A DNA stretch of 59,873 bases. Source: Sphingomonas sp. AOB5. GTDB lineage: Bacteria > Pseudomonadota > Alphaproteobacteria > Sphingomonadales > Sphingomonadaceae. The position numbers and the translations under genes are program-made. Numbering within the stretch: the stretch's first letter is position 1; each line of letters opens with the position of its first letter. The DNA is taken from NCBI RefSeq assembly GCF_029433115.1, contig NZ_JARNTV010000023.1, positions 1 through 59,873 of the forward strand, read 5' to 3'. Under the pieces are notes generated by a model. That model made no database searches, had not been told where the DNA came from, and saw only the letters and a list, made by a program, of their open reading frames with translations. Positions 50,705 to 59,207 of the stretch are shown in pieces.

Positions 50705-52918
50705 ATGAAGACCATCGTACGTTCGCAGCTTCTGGCAGGAATCGGCCTTGCCGCCATGAGCACTCTGGCGTTCGCCGCGCCTGCCATGGCACAGGATGCC
50801 GAAGCGGACGCAGCGAAGCAGAACCCGGTGATCACCGTCACCGCGACCCGCATCCCGACCACGACCCTCGACGCCCCGTCGACGGTTACCGTCATCACCG
50901 CCGAACAGATCGCCGACGACCTGTCGACCGACATCAAGGACCTGGTCCGCTTCGAGCCGGGCGTCAGCGTCCCCCGTCAGCCGGCGCGCTTCGGCGCTGC
51001 GCTGGGCACCACCGGCCGTGCGGGTAACGAAGGCTTCGTGATCCGCGGCATGGGCGGCAACCGCGTGCTGATCCAGGTCGATGGCGTGCGCGTTCCGGAC
51101 GGCTTCACCTTCGGCGCCCAGTCGGCCGGCCGTGGCGACTATATCGATGTCGGCCTGGTCAAGTCGGTCGAGATTCTGCGCGGTCCCGCCTCGGCGCTGT
51201 ACGGCAGCGACGGTCTGGCCGGTGCGGTCAGCTTCACCACGTCCGACCCTTCGGACTTCCTGCGCAACGGCGCCAGCGTCGGCGGCCTCGTCCGCGCGGC
51301 ATACAGCTCGTCGGACAATGAGTTCGCCGAGACCGCGATCCTCGCCGCGCGCTCGGGCGATTTCTCGATCATGGGTGCCTATACCCGCCGCGATTACAAC
51401 GAGCTGGAGAACCAGGGCACTGTCGGCGGCACCGGTTCGGCGCGCACCCTGCCCAACCCCGCCGACGGCCGTTCCAACGCCGGTTTCGGCCGGATCGTGT
51501 GGGAACCGGCCAGCGGTCACAAGATCCGCCTGACCGGCGAATATCTCGACACCTATCTCTTCACCGAAGTACTCAGCGGCCGCAGCGCGACCGTTGAGCT
51601 GCTCGAAGGCCGCGACACCGGCAAGCGCGCGCGCGTCGCCGCCGACTGGACCTGGCAGGGTGAAGGCGTGATCGATTACGCGCGCCTGAGCGCCTATTGG
51701 CAGGATGCCGAGGACGTCCAGTTCACCGACGAGGATCGCACGCCGGCAGTCGACCGCGAGCGCCTGAACACGTTCGAAAACCGCGTCTATGGCGCGGCCG
51801 GCGAAGTCCGCGGCGGCAACGACTTCGTCAAGTTCGCGGTGGGCGGCGACATCAGCTTCACCCGCCAGAGCGGCCTGCGCGACGGCGTGGTACCCCCGGC
51901 CGGCGAGACCTATCCGACCCGCGCCTTCCCCGAGACCGATTTCATGCTGGCGGGCCTGTTCGCCTCGGCCGAAGTCACGTTCGGCCCGGTGACGCTGTAC
52001 CCGGCGGTGCGCTTCGACGCATACGACCTGAAGCCCGAGAACGACCCGCTGCTCCCGACCTTTGTCGGCGCGGCGCAGGACGGTTCGCGCGTCTCGCCGA
52101 AGATCGGCGCGGTAATCCGGCTGGGCGAGAATGTCCGCCTGTTCGGCAACTATGCCCAGGGCTTCAAGGCCCCGGCGCCGAGCCAGGTGAACAACTTCTT
52201 CGAGAATTTGCCGGTCGGCTACAAGAGCATCCCCAACCCGAACCTGCGCCCGGAAACGAGCAAGAGCTTCGAGGGCGGCCTGCGTTTCGCCAACCAGTAT
52301 GCGTCGTTCACGGTCACCGGCTTCCACTCCGAGTATGACAATTTCATCGAGCAGGTGGAAACGACCGGCCTGCCCTTCCCCAGCCCGGCGACGCCGTGGA
52401 TCTACCAGTGGGTCAATCTGAGCGGCGCCGAGGTTTCGGGCGTCGAGGCCGCGGCCGAAGTGCGCCCCACGACCGGCGTCACCGCACGCGTCAGCCTGTC
52501 CTACACCGATGGCAGCGGGATCACCGCAGCCGGCGTGAAGACCCCGCTCCAGTCGATCGATCCGCTGCGCGCGGTGATCGGCGTCGGCTATGACGATCCG
52601 GGCAAGCGCTTCGGCGGCCGCCTGATCGCCACTTATGGCGGACAGAAGGAAGTCAGCGAGACGCTGGGTTCGTCCTGCTATGCCACCGTCGCCGCCACCC
52701 CGACCTGCTTCACCGGCGGCGAATATGTGACGCTCGACATCACCGCCTATGTGCGCATTGTCCCCGATCTGACGCTGCGCGCCGGCCTGTTCAACCTGAC
52801 CGACCAGAAATACTGGCAGTGGCAGGACATTCGCGGCCTTTCGACCACCTCGACGGTCAAGGACGCCTATTCGCAGCCGGGCCGCAATGGCAGCGTCTCG
52901 CTGAGCTATCGTTTCTGA
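50705..52918 (+). CDS. TonB-dependent receptor, heme/iron type
   Basis: A 737-residue outer membrane receptor. The signal peptide ends AMAQ near residue 30. The TonB box is ITVTATR near 43-49, the plug domain is about 50-170 (VRFEPGVSVPRQPARFGAAL, ILIQVDGVRVPDGFTF-like, EILRGPASALYGSDGLAG), and the 22-strand barrel ends in SYRF. The plug features and size fit the hemoglobin/transferrin/lactoferrin receptor group, which takes up heme or iron. The upstream Fur-type site and the DUF6607 gene 11 nt downstream support this. Confidence 0.9.
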   Translation: MKTIVRSQLLAGIGLAAMSTLAFAAPAMAQDAEADAAKQNPVITVTATRIPTTTLDAPSTVTVITAEQIADDLSTDIKDLVRFEPGVSVPRQPARFGAALGTTGRAGNEGFVIRGMGGNRVLIQVDGVRVPDGFTFGAQSAGRGDYIDVGLVKSVEILRGPASALYGSDGLAGAVSFTTSDPSDFLRNGASVGGLVRAAYSSSDNEFAETAILAARSGDFSIMGAYTRRDYNELENQGTVGGTGSARTLPNPADGRSNAGFGRIVWEPASGHKIRLTGEYLDTYLFTEVLSGRSATVELLEGRDTGKRARVAADWTWQGEGVIDYARLSAYWQDAEDVQFTDEDRTPAVDRERLNTFENRVYGAAGEVRGGNDFVKFAVGGDISFTRQSGLRDGVVPPAGETYPTRAFPETDFMLAGLFASAEVTFGPVTLYPAVRFDAYDLKPENDPLLPTFVGAAQDGSRVSPKIGAVIRLGENVRLFGNYAQGFKAPAPSQVNNFFENLPVGYKSIPNPNLRPETSKSFEGGLRFANQYASFTVTGFHSEYDNFIEQVETTGLPFPSPATPWIYQWVNLSGAEVSGVEAAAEVRPTTGVTARVSLSYTDGSGITAAGVKTPLQSIDPLRAVIGVGYDDPGKRFGGRLIATYGGQKEVSETLGSSCYATVAATPTCFTGGEYVTLDITAYVRIVPDLTLRAGLFNLTDQKYWQWQDIRGLSTTSTVKDAYSQPGRNGSVSLSYRF

Positions 52919-52929
52919 GGACCCTGAAG

Positions 52930-53901
52930 ATGAGCAAGCATTTCCTCTGGGCCGCGGCCCTCGCGATCGCGGCGATCCCGGTCACTGCGGTGCCCGCGAT
53001 GGCGCAGGCTGCGCAGTCGTCCAGCTATCAGGCGGACCGTGCCGACATCCTCGGCATGGCGGGCAATTACAAGGTGCGCTTCGACATGCGGGAATCGACC
53101 CCGTGGCGGGCCGACTACACCCCGATCGAACCCAAGATTTCGGGCGGCCATGAAAGCGTCCGCGTGATCGAGGACAGCGGCCGCAAGATCTCGCTCCAGC
53201 ACCTGCTCGTCGTCGACATGGGCGACGGCAAGCCGATGGTGATCAAGCATTGGCGGCAGGACTGGGAATATGAACCGGCGCGCATCCTGGTCTATTCGGG
53301 CCCGGACAGCTGGACCTGGCGCACGACCACCGAGGCCGAGCGCAAGGGCAAATGGTCGCAGACCGTGTATCAGGTGGACGACAGCCCGCGTTATGGCGGC
53401 CTGGGTGCGTGGACCACGGTGGCGGGTCTGCGCCGCTGGGAATCGGACGGCACCTGGCGTCCGCTGGCCCGCCGCGACGCGGTACGCGGACCGGTTTACG
53501 ACCGCTATTATTCGGTCAACCGCCATCAGCTCTCGCCGGGTGGCTGGGTCCATTGGCAGGACAATATCAAGATGGGCGAATTCGACGACAGGCTGCAGCC
53601 GGTCGTCCAGGAATATGTCCTCAACACCTATGACAAGTTCGACGGCTATAATGTGAAGGCCGCCGACGATTATTGGGCCGCGACCAGGGGCTATTGGGCC
53701 GCGATCCGCGCCGAATGGGATCGCATCGCCAGCGCCAAGGGCGGCATCCGCATCACCGAGGCAGCCGAAGCCGGCACGGTGATCGCCAGCCGCCTGCTCG
53801 AGATCGCCGACGATATCCAGAAGGGCAAGACCAGCGAAGCCGAGGGCATCAAGACCGCCCGCGCGCTGATGGATCAGGCCACCCGCGCGGCGGGCCAGTA
53901 A
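52930..53901 (+). CDS. DUF6607 family exported protein
   Basis: A 323-residue protein from ATG 52930, 11 nt after the receptor stop, with signal peptide (MSKHFLWAAALAIAAIPVTA, then AMAQ). The core has ADRADILGMAGNYKVRFDMR, VVDMGDGKPMVIKHWRQDWE, YEPARILVYSGPDSWTWRT and the repeated DDYWAATRGYWAAIRAEWDR segment, typical of DUF6607. The family is linked with TonB receptors, so it probably works periplasmically in the same uptake path. The exact activity is unknown. Confidence 0.85.
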   Translation: MSKHFLWAAALAIAAIPVTAVPAMAQAAQSSSYQADRADILGMAGNYKVRFDMRESTPWRADYTPIEPKISGGHESVRVIEDSGRKISLQHLLVVDMGDGKPMVIKHWRQDWEYEPARILVYSGPDSWTWRTTTEAERKGKWSQTVYQVDDSPRYGGLGAWTTVAGLRRWESDGTWRPLARRDAVRGPVYDRYYSVNRHQLSPGGWVHWQDNIKMGEFDDRLQPVVQEYVLNTYDKFDGYNVKAADDYWAATRGYWAAIRAEWDRIASAKGGIRITEAAEAGTVIASRLLEIADDIQKGKTSEAEGIKTARALMDQATRAAGQ

Positions 53902-54033
53902 GCACGAGAACCCTCCTACTTCCGCCACGCCGGACTCGTGCCGGCACTGCCCCGCTCTGTCATGGGAAGCGCGGCGGTCCCTGGTCCCTACCGGGGTGGC
54001 GGAGGACTTTTTCGGGAGATGCGAATTCGCGTC

Positions 54034-54618
54034 TCAACCGTCCGACATACGCGCGACATAGGCGACGGACCGTTCCTTCGAACAGGCACTATTAACGAGC
54101 GCATCGTTAAACGCCCTCGGTCTCGCGAACCGGTTCTTGACCATCACAATATATCGGGCCGCGCAGGCCACTTCAGCCGCTTCGGAACCTCTAGTCTGCT
54201 TGGTCGCATAGTTGTCGAGCGCGAGGATCGACGCCAGAACTGCGAGATCGCGCGAGTCCCTCACCTTGAACGACAAATATGGTGTCTTGGTCCCGAACGG
54301 ATAGCGATTATTTAGGTAGATTCTATATCCGCCCGCGGCATCTTTCTCAACGGTGACAGCAAAGGTCATAAAGCCCTTACCCCAAAGCACCATTATAGAG
54401 TCATCATTTTCACTATCTACTTCGGTGTGTATCGCACGAATATTTACCAAATTCGACACTTGTGCCCGAATAGCCTTAATATCCTGCGATATTCCATCGA
54501 CTTCTATCGTGTAGCCGATTCTGATCTCCGGCTTCTTCTCGACCGGGGGCGCCCAGCCCCCGCTCAACATCGTTGCGCCAATCAGATATGCGAAGGGTAT
54601 GGAAGACAACATCGTCAT
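54034..54618 (-). CDS. 194-aa protein of AT-rich operon
   Basis: A protein with a short N-terminal hydrophobic stretch (MTMLSSIPFAYLIGATMLSG) that could be a signal peptide. Its start overlaps the upstream gene by ATGA. Parts read as a periplasmic beta domain (PEIRIGYTIEVDGISQDIKA, SIMVLWGKGFMTFAVTVEKD). Two late Cys (EVACAARY, NSACSKE) may pair. No family was recognised. AT-rich codon use sets the operon apart from its neighbours, suggesting recent acquisition. It is the last gene of a three-gene operon. Confidence 0.7.
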   Translation of the reverse strand: MTMLSSIPFAYLIGATMLSGGWAPPVEKKPEIRIGYTIEVDGISQDIKAIRAQVSNLVNIRAIHTEVDSENDDSIMVLWGKGFMTFAVTVEKDAAGGYRIYLNNRYPFGTKTPYLSFKVRDSRDLAVLASILALDNYATKQTRGSEAAEVACAARYIVMVKNRFARPRAFNDALVNSACSKERSVAYVARMSDG

Positions 54619-55310
54619 TTATCCTCGCCCGATTTCGTCTCTTGCGATCGTTCTGCATCAGAACTGAAGCGCGTCATCGCACAATCGCAAGTTGGAATGC
54701 CCTGCAGTTCGCGCAGCTCGCCGTTCTGAAAATCCTGATAGCGGATCGCAAAAACATATTTGCAGGCCGCCGACGCCTCGCCGTCATCGGAAGGCGGAAT
54801 AAAATCGGAGGTCGCGCCGATCTTCGGATCGAGAAAGGTCATCCCGACCACCTGCGCGGAACCCTTGCCGATTATCGCATCGCGAGGATCGATCCGCAAA
54901 CGCCTCACTTCAGCGGATTCGCCAAGTCCCATGGCGGTTACGGTTCCGCCTTCAATCGTAACCATCCTGCGGCCACGGTTGGTAATCGTCAGAAACGCCT
55001 GGTTGCGATAGCAAGTGAATCCCACCGGGACCGGATCGGAACTGGCGAACAGATCCCATTCCGGCAGTTTCTCGATCAGGAACGTCATGGCCACTAGCAT
55101 CGTGGCGATCATCGCGTTGAGCAGGGTAAAATACCCTACGGTCGATTTCGAGCGCATGAAGCGGCGCTGGAAAAGCTCACATTCCCTGCAGAAACGCGCC
55201 TTTTCCGGCATATCCGCCGCACAGTAGCGGCACTTTCGCGGCTGCAACGGCAAGACCGCATCGGGTGCGGTATCAGGCGGCTGCGCATCGGCTGGAACCC
55301 CCTCCGCCAT
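54615..55310 (-). CDS. Zinc-ribbon membrane protein of AT-rich operon
   Basis: A 231-residue protein. Residues 26-45 form a zinc ribbon (KCRYCAADMPEKARFCRECE: CxxC-n12-CxxC), then a basic stretch and one membrane segment (about 60-80, FTLLNAMIATMLVAMTFLIE). The C-terminal external part (from about 95) looks like a small beta domain (AFLTITNRGRRMVTIEGGTV) with three Cys. Such cytoplasmic zinc ribbon plus outside domain proteins act as membrane sensors or scaffolds. It ends 3 nt after the third gene starts reading and starts 3 nt before the stop of the PPC gene. The role is unknown. Confidence 0.75.
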   Translation of the reverse strand: MAEGVPADAQPPDTAPDAVLPLQPRKCRYCAADMPEKARFCRECELFQRRFMRSKSTVGYFTLLNAMIATMLVAMTFLIEKLPEWDLFASSDPVPVGFTCYRNQAFLTITNRGRRMVTIEGGTVTAMGLGESAEVRRLRIDPRDAIIGKGSAQVVGMTFLDPKIGATSDFIPPSDDGEASAACKYVFAIRYQDFQNGELRELQGIPTCDCAMTRFSSDAERSQETKSGEDK

Positions 55311-55313
55311 CCT

Positions 55314-56564
55314 CTATTGTCCGGTCGCGGCGTTTGCCGGTCGCGCCGCCCTCTCGCTTACGACGAGCGTATAGGAACCAGTGTCACGCAACGGAGACAC
55401 CAAAAGCCGCAACGTTCCATTTTCGCTGGCGGTCAGATCCAGCCCGGCATTGCGGCGCGCAGGTCCACAAGAAGCTGTCTCACCGGGAGCAAGGTCGTCC
55501 GCGCTTGCCAGCAATCGATCTCCGATTACCGTCGCGCCGATCACCTGGATCAAAGCATCAAGCGAATCCGTTCCACACAACTCCACCCGGAGCGACTGCC
55601 CGCGCCGGACCGGCAGCAGCCATTCCTGATACAGGCGACCCGGATCCTCGCCGAGGGATCCACTGGTCTGCGGGTCCGCAAAGGTGAATTCGCCGCGTTT
55701 GGTTTCGCCGCTCCGGATCGCCCGGGCGACCGGGACCACGGCGGTGAAGAGCTTGGCATCGAGCCGGTACGGCGCGCTGGCCCGCGTGTCGGAATGCCGG
55801 ACGATCAGGATATAGTCCCCATCCTCCGGGATCAGAGCCATGGCGCGCGTCGTGGTAAGCGACCGCCGCTTGTTCGGCATGTCGAGGCGAAGGCCCGGAT
55901 CGCTTGCGCGGTACAGTTCCATACTGGACAGGTTCGGCGAGTCCTCGCTGTCGCTGCCGACCGGCAGGGCAGCCATGTTCAGCACGATCCGCTGCCCCCT
56001 TGTCGCGTGAAAGGCATAGCGCTGGACCAGGCCCTGCCCGTCCTCCACTTCGTCGGCGCTCGAGAATTTCGATTCGATGGGCGCGTCAAAACCCAGCTTC
56101 ACCGGTTCCGGGCGCGTGCGCGGAGCTTCTTCGGATGCCGTCAGGCGAAAATGGGAATGGCCCCGTTCCGGCTCGCCGAAACCGACCACCGTATCGGCCT
56201 CCACCACAAACGTGCCACCCGTTGCAGTCGTGAAGCGGACACGGGCATTGAACGTGTCGCCGAAATCGTCGTTCTCGGCGATGTTGAAACGCCGTCCGTC
56301 GCGGATTTCATAGACCCGGACGATCGGATCGAAGTCCTCGCTTTCGAGATCGATACGAACCGATGCATTGGGGGCGAGAGTCAGGTTGAACTGACGGGGC
56401 CTCCACCCGTTTCCGACGGCAGCCATATCGAGCGATCCCTCGCTCACCTTGCCGATCAAGAGTTCAGGGGAGCTTGCTTGCTGCGCAAGAGCTGAAGAAC
56501 CGCACAAAAGAAAATACACGACACCGAACAGGGCCGGAACAAGCGTCTTGCATCTTCTGATCAT
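55314..56564 (-). CDS. Exported triple PPC-like beta-sandwich protein
   Basis: A 416-residue protein from ATG 56564 (an ATG at 56579 is possible). The signal peptide is MIRRCKTLVPALFGVVYFLL followed by ALAQQ. The mature part has three repeats resembling bacterial pre-peptidase C-terminal (PPC) domains. Their marks are YEIRDGRRFNIAENDDFGDT (residues about 80-100), a second copy from about 165 (QGLVQRYAFHATRGQRIVLN) and a third from about 290 (LYQEWLLPVRRGQSLRVELC). PPC domains bind substrates or help secretion, yet no protease domain is present. It opens the AT-richer three-gene operon; its promoter lies in 56565-56984, divergent from rplJ. Confidence 0.75.
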   Translation of the reverse strand: MIRRCKTLVPALFGVVYFLLCGSSALAQQASSPELLIGKVSEGSLDMAAVGNGWRPRQFNLTLAPNASVRIDLESEDFDPIVRVYEIRDGRRFNIAENDDFGDTFNARVRFTTATGGTFVVEADTVVGFGEPERGHSHFRLTASEEAPRTRPEPVKLGFDAPIESKFSSADEVEDGQGLVQRYAFHATRGQRIVLNMAALPVGSDSEDSPNLSSMELYRASDPGLRLDMPNKRRSLTTTRAMALIPEDGDYILIVRHSDTRASAPYRLDAKLFTAVVPVARAIRSGETKRGEFTFADPQTSGSLGEDPGRLYQEWLLPVRRGQSLRVELCGTDSLDALIQVIGATVIGDRLLASADDLAPGETASCGPARRNAGLDLTASENGTLRLLVSPLRDTGSYTLVVSERAARPANAATGQ

Positions 56565-56984
56565 CGTCCGTCCCCCCACAGGATATTATGACGATATGCC
56601 CACGATTTCTGCATGTCATTGCAAACATGAGCCGGATTCGATCAATCTTCGGGGATGTATATTGCAACCTACTGGAAGTACGGGATCTGTCGTGATCGAT
56701 GCCTCGCCGCCGATCGCTGCCTGCGCTGTCGATGTTGACTTCCCCGCCAATCCGGCTATGTGCGCGCCTCCTCCTTTCGGGGAGGGAACCGTCCGAGACA
56801 GCAAGTGACCGGAATCTGCCGGTCTTGATTTCTTGCCTAGACGGGGACTGATATTTCACCGGCCCTCCCCTGCGGAGCGCCCGGGTCATGCCAGGGTATG
56901 CTCTGGCGATGACGATCATGCCCCTCGGACATTTGTGAACCGCGGCCCTTCCTTCGGGGAGTGTCGCATATTGAGGAGACCGGC
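56565..56984. promoter_or_regulatory. 420-nt divergent region with rplJ leader
   Basis: It carries the promoters of rplJL (plus) and of the PPC operon (minus). A plus-strand promoter TTGACT-N16-TATGTG lies at 56735-56762, about 220 nt upstream of rplJ. The leader contains hairpins at 56769-56785 and 56807-56824 (GACCGG-AATCTG-CCGGTC, followed by TTGATTT), which could be the site where L10-L12 represses its own translation. No gene is seen in it. Confidence 0.45.
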
Positions 56985-57500
56985 ATGGATCGTTCCCAAA
57001 AGGCCGAAGCCGTTGCCGCGCTGAACAGCACCTTCAAGGAAGTTGCAGTGGTGGTCGTCACCCGCAACCTCGGGATGACCGTCAAGCAGTCGACGGACCT
57101 CCGCAACAAGATGCGTGACGCCGGTGCGAGCTATAAGGTTTCGAAGAACAAGCTTGCCAAGATCGCGCTCGAGGGCACCGACTATGTAGGTATTTCCGAC
57201 CTGCTGACCGGCACGACCGCGCTCGCCACCTCCACCGATCCCGTGGCTGCTGCCAAGGTCGCGGTGGAATTCGCCAAGACGAACGACAAGCTCGAAATCG
57301 TCGGCGGATCGATGGGGACCACCGTCCTCGACGTGGAAGGCATCAAGGCACTTGCGACCCTTCCGTCGCTCGACGAACTGCGTGGCAAGCTCGTGGGCCT
57401 GCTGGTTGCTCCGGCAACCAAGCTCGCGACCGTCACCCAGGCGCCGGCGGCCCAGATCGCGCGCGTGCTTTCCGCATATGCGGAGAAGCAGGCCGCATAA
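56985..57500 (+). CDS. rplJ: 50S ribosomal protein L10
   Basis: A 171-residue L10 that binds 23S rRNA and carries the L12 stalk. ATG 56985 ([20 protein letters not shown]) follows GAGGAG; the in-frame ATG at 56961 is not used. Typical blocks are [38 protein letters not shown] and the C-terminal helix [10 protein letters not shown] that holds L12 dimers. It is followed by rplL, but rplA is 12 kb upstream rather than adjacent. Confidence 0.97.
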   Translation: MDRSQKAEAVAALNSTFKEVAVVVVTRNLGMTVKQSTDLRNKMRDAGASYKVSKNKLAKIALEGTDYVGISDLLTGTTALATSTDPVAAAKVAVEFAKTNDKLEIVGGSMGTTVLDVEGIKALATLPSLDELRGKLVGLLVAPATKLATVTQAPAAQIARVLSAYAEKQAA

Positions 57501-57554
57501 GGCTCGTTTCGAAATCGATTACCCTGAACCCATATATTTGATTGGAGTATTATC

Positions 57555-57932
57555 ATGGCTGACCTGAACAAGCTCGTCGACGACCTCTCGGCTCTGACCG
57601 TCCTCGAAGCCGCTGAACTCTCGAAGCTTCTCGAAGAGAAGTGGGGCGTCTCGGCCGCTGCTGCGGTTGCGGTTGCCGGTCCGGCTGGCGGCGGCGCCGC
57701 TGCCCCGGCTGCTGAAGAGCAGACCGAGTTCGACGTGATCCTCGTCAACGACGGTGGCAAGAAGATCAACGTCATTAAGGAAGTCCGCGCGATCACCGGC
57801 CTGGGCCTGACCGAAGCGAAGACCCTGGTCGAAGAAGCTCCGAAGGCCGTCAAGGAAGGCGTCAACAAGGACGACGCCGCCAAGATCAAGGCTCAGCTGG
57901 AAGCAGCCGGCGCGACCGTCGAGGTCAAGTAA
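57555..57932 (+). CDS. rplL: 50S ribosomal protein L7/L12
   Basis: A 125-residue L12, the flexible stalk protein that activates translational GTPases. The N-terminal dimer domain ([20 protein letters not shown]), a Gly/Ala-rich hinge ([10 protein letters not shown]) and the C-terminal factor-binding domain ([20 protein letters not shown]) are all typical. It lies 54 nt after rplJ and is followed by a terminator, not by rpoB. Confidence 0.98.
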   Translation: MADLNKLVDDLSALTVLEAAELSKLLEEKWGVSAAAAVAVAGPAGGGAAAPAAEEQTEFDVILVNDGGKKINVIKEVRAITGLGLTEAKTLVEEAPKAVKEGVNKDDAAKIKAQLEAAGATVEVK

Positions 57933-58011
57933 GCCCAGGCGCCTGCGGGCGCACGGATTTATCCCGGCATGGCCGGGGCCCGGAGAGCTGCCTTTCGGCA
58001 GATCGACAAGT

Positions 58012-58044
58012 GGAAAGGCGGTCCGGAAACGGGCCGCCTTTTCC
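58012..58044 (+). terminator. Terminator after rplL
   Basis: GGAAAGGCGGTCCG-GAAA-CGGGCCGCCTTTTCC, a long stem with one wobble and a GAAA loop, 80 nt after the rplL stop. Confidence 0.85.
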
Positions 58045-58172
58045 TTGTCCGGGTCTCTGGTATCCCCTTCATTCCGGTGCTAATTCCCGTCGCGAGTGGG
58101 GGGATCTGCCTGGAGTCGGCAGCGTCTGGCATCCCGCGACAGTATATTGCGTACAGCCCTGAGGAGAGAGAC

Positions 58173-59120
58173 ATGAAGCACCTTCGTTTGCTTTGCGCGA
58201 CCGCGATCGCGGCAACCAGCATCGGTATCGCCACCCCCGCCGCGGCTCAGGCCACGCGCACCTGGATTTCGGGCGTCGGTGACGACGTCAACCCGTGCAG
58301 CCGCACCGCACCCTGCAAGACCTTTGCCGGCGCGATCTCGAAGACCGCCACCGGCGGCGAGATCAACTGCCTCGATCCGGGCGGCTTTGGCTCGGTGACC
58401 ATCACCAAGGCGATCACGCTCGATTGCGGCGGCGGCGAAGGCGGCTGGCCGGGCAGCATCCTCAATTCCAGCGTTCCCGGCATCAACGTCAACACGACGA
58501 GCGATCCCAACGCCAAGGTCATCATCCGCAACCTGTCGATCAACGGCGGCCCAAACCTGGGCACCTATGGCATCCGCGTCATTGTCGCCGGATCGGTGAC
58601 GATCGAGAATGTGACGATCGAGAATCAGGGCCTCGGTGGCACGGGCGCCGCGGTCTCGTGGGAATCGAGCACCGCGAACAGCGAGCTGAACATCACCAAG
58701 TCGTACATCTATAACAACACCGTCGGCGGCGTGATCGTGAAGTCGAACGGCGGCGTTGCGACCAGCGCCGTGCTGACCAACGTCACCATCAGCAACAACC
58801 TGTTCGGCGTGCGTGCTGCCGACGGCAGCGCCGTTACCGTCACCGGCGGCGCGATCTCGCACAACACCCAGTTCGGCGTTCAGGCGTTCGCTTCTACCGG
58901 TGCGACCCTCAGTGTCGAAGGCACCACGATCGCCAGCAACGGCAAGGGCGTCTCGACCAGCGGCGCTGCCGCCACGGTCCGCCTTTCGAATACCGGCATC
59001 TACAACAACACGACCGGCATCGACACGAGCTTCGGTGGCTCGGTGATCTCGTTCGGCAACAACCGCATTGCCGGCAACACCACGCCGGGCGCGCCGACCA
59101 GCACGACCCCGCAGCAGTAA
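58173..59120 (+). CDS. Exported right-handed beta-helix protein
   Basis: A 315-residue protein from ATG 58173, preceded by GAGGAGAGAG. The signal peptide is MKHLRLLCATAIAATSIGIA, then TPAAAQ. The start of the mature protein (TRTWISGVGDDVNPCSRTAP, CKTFAGAISKT) is typical of sphingomonad surface beta-helix proteins with DVNPCSRTAPCKTFAGA. The rest is regular beta-helix coils with Asn ladders (SKSYIYNNTVGGVIVK, TNVTISNNLFGVRAADGSAV). The family includes polysaccharide lyases and adhesins; no catalytic residues can be assigned. It stands after rplL where rpoB is usually found. Confidence 0.85.
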   Translation: MKHLRLLCATAIAATSIGIATPAAAQATRTWISGVGDDVNPCSRTAPCKTFAGAISKTATGGEINCLDPGGFGSVTITKAITLDCGGGEGGWPGSILNSSVPGINVNTTSDPNAKVIIRNLSINGGPNLGTYGIRVIVAGSVTIENVTIENQGLGGTGAAVSWESSTANSELNITKSYIYNNTVGGVIVKSNGGVATSAVLTNVTISNNLFGVRAADGSAVTVTGGAISHNTQFGVQAFASTGATLSVEGTTIASNGKGVSTSGAAATVRLSNTGIYNNTTGIDTSFGGSVISFGNNRIAGNTTPGAPTSTTPQQ

Positions 59121-59139
59121 GCGCTTCGGCAAGATGACG

Positions 59140-59171
59140 AAGGGGCGGTCCGACAACGGGCCGCCCTTTCT
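59140..59171 (+). terminator. Terminator after beta-helix gene
   Basis: AAGGGGCGGTCCG-ACAA-CGGGCCGCCCTTT with T-rich continuation, 20 nt after the stop; related in sequence to the rplL terminator. Confidence 0.85.
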
Positions 59172-59207
59172 CTTTGTGGGTTAGCGCCGTCCAGCTGAAA
59201 AAAAACT

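Noticed and set aside
50573..52327. 584-aa open frame opposite the TonB receptor gene
   Set aside because: Antisense shadow: Arg/Val/Gly-rich, no motifs, while the plus strand has plug and barrel signatures.
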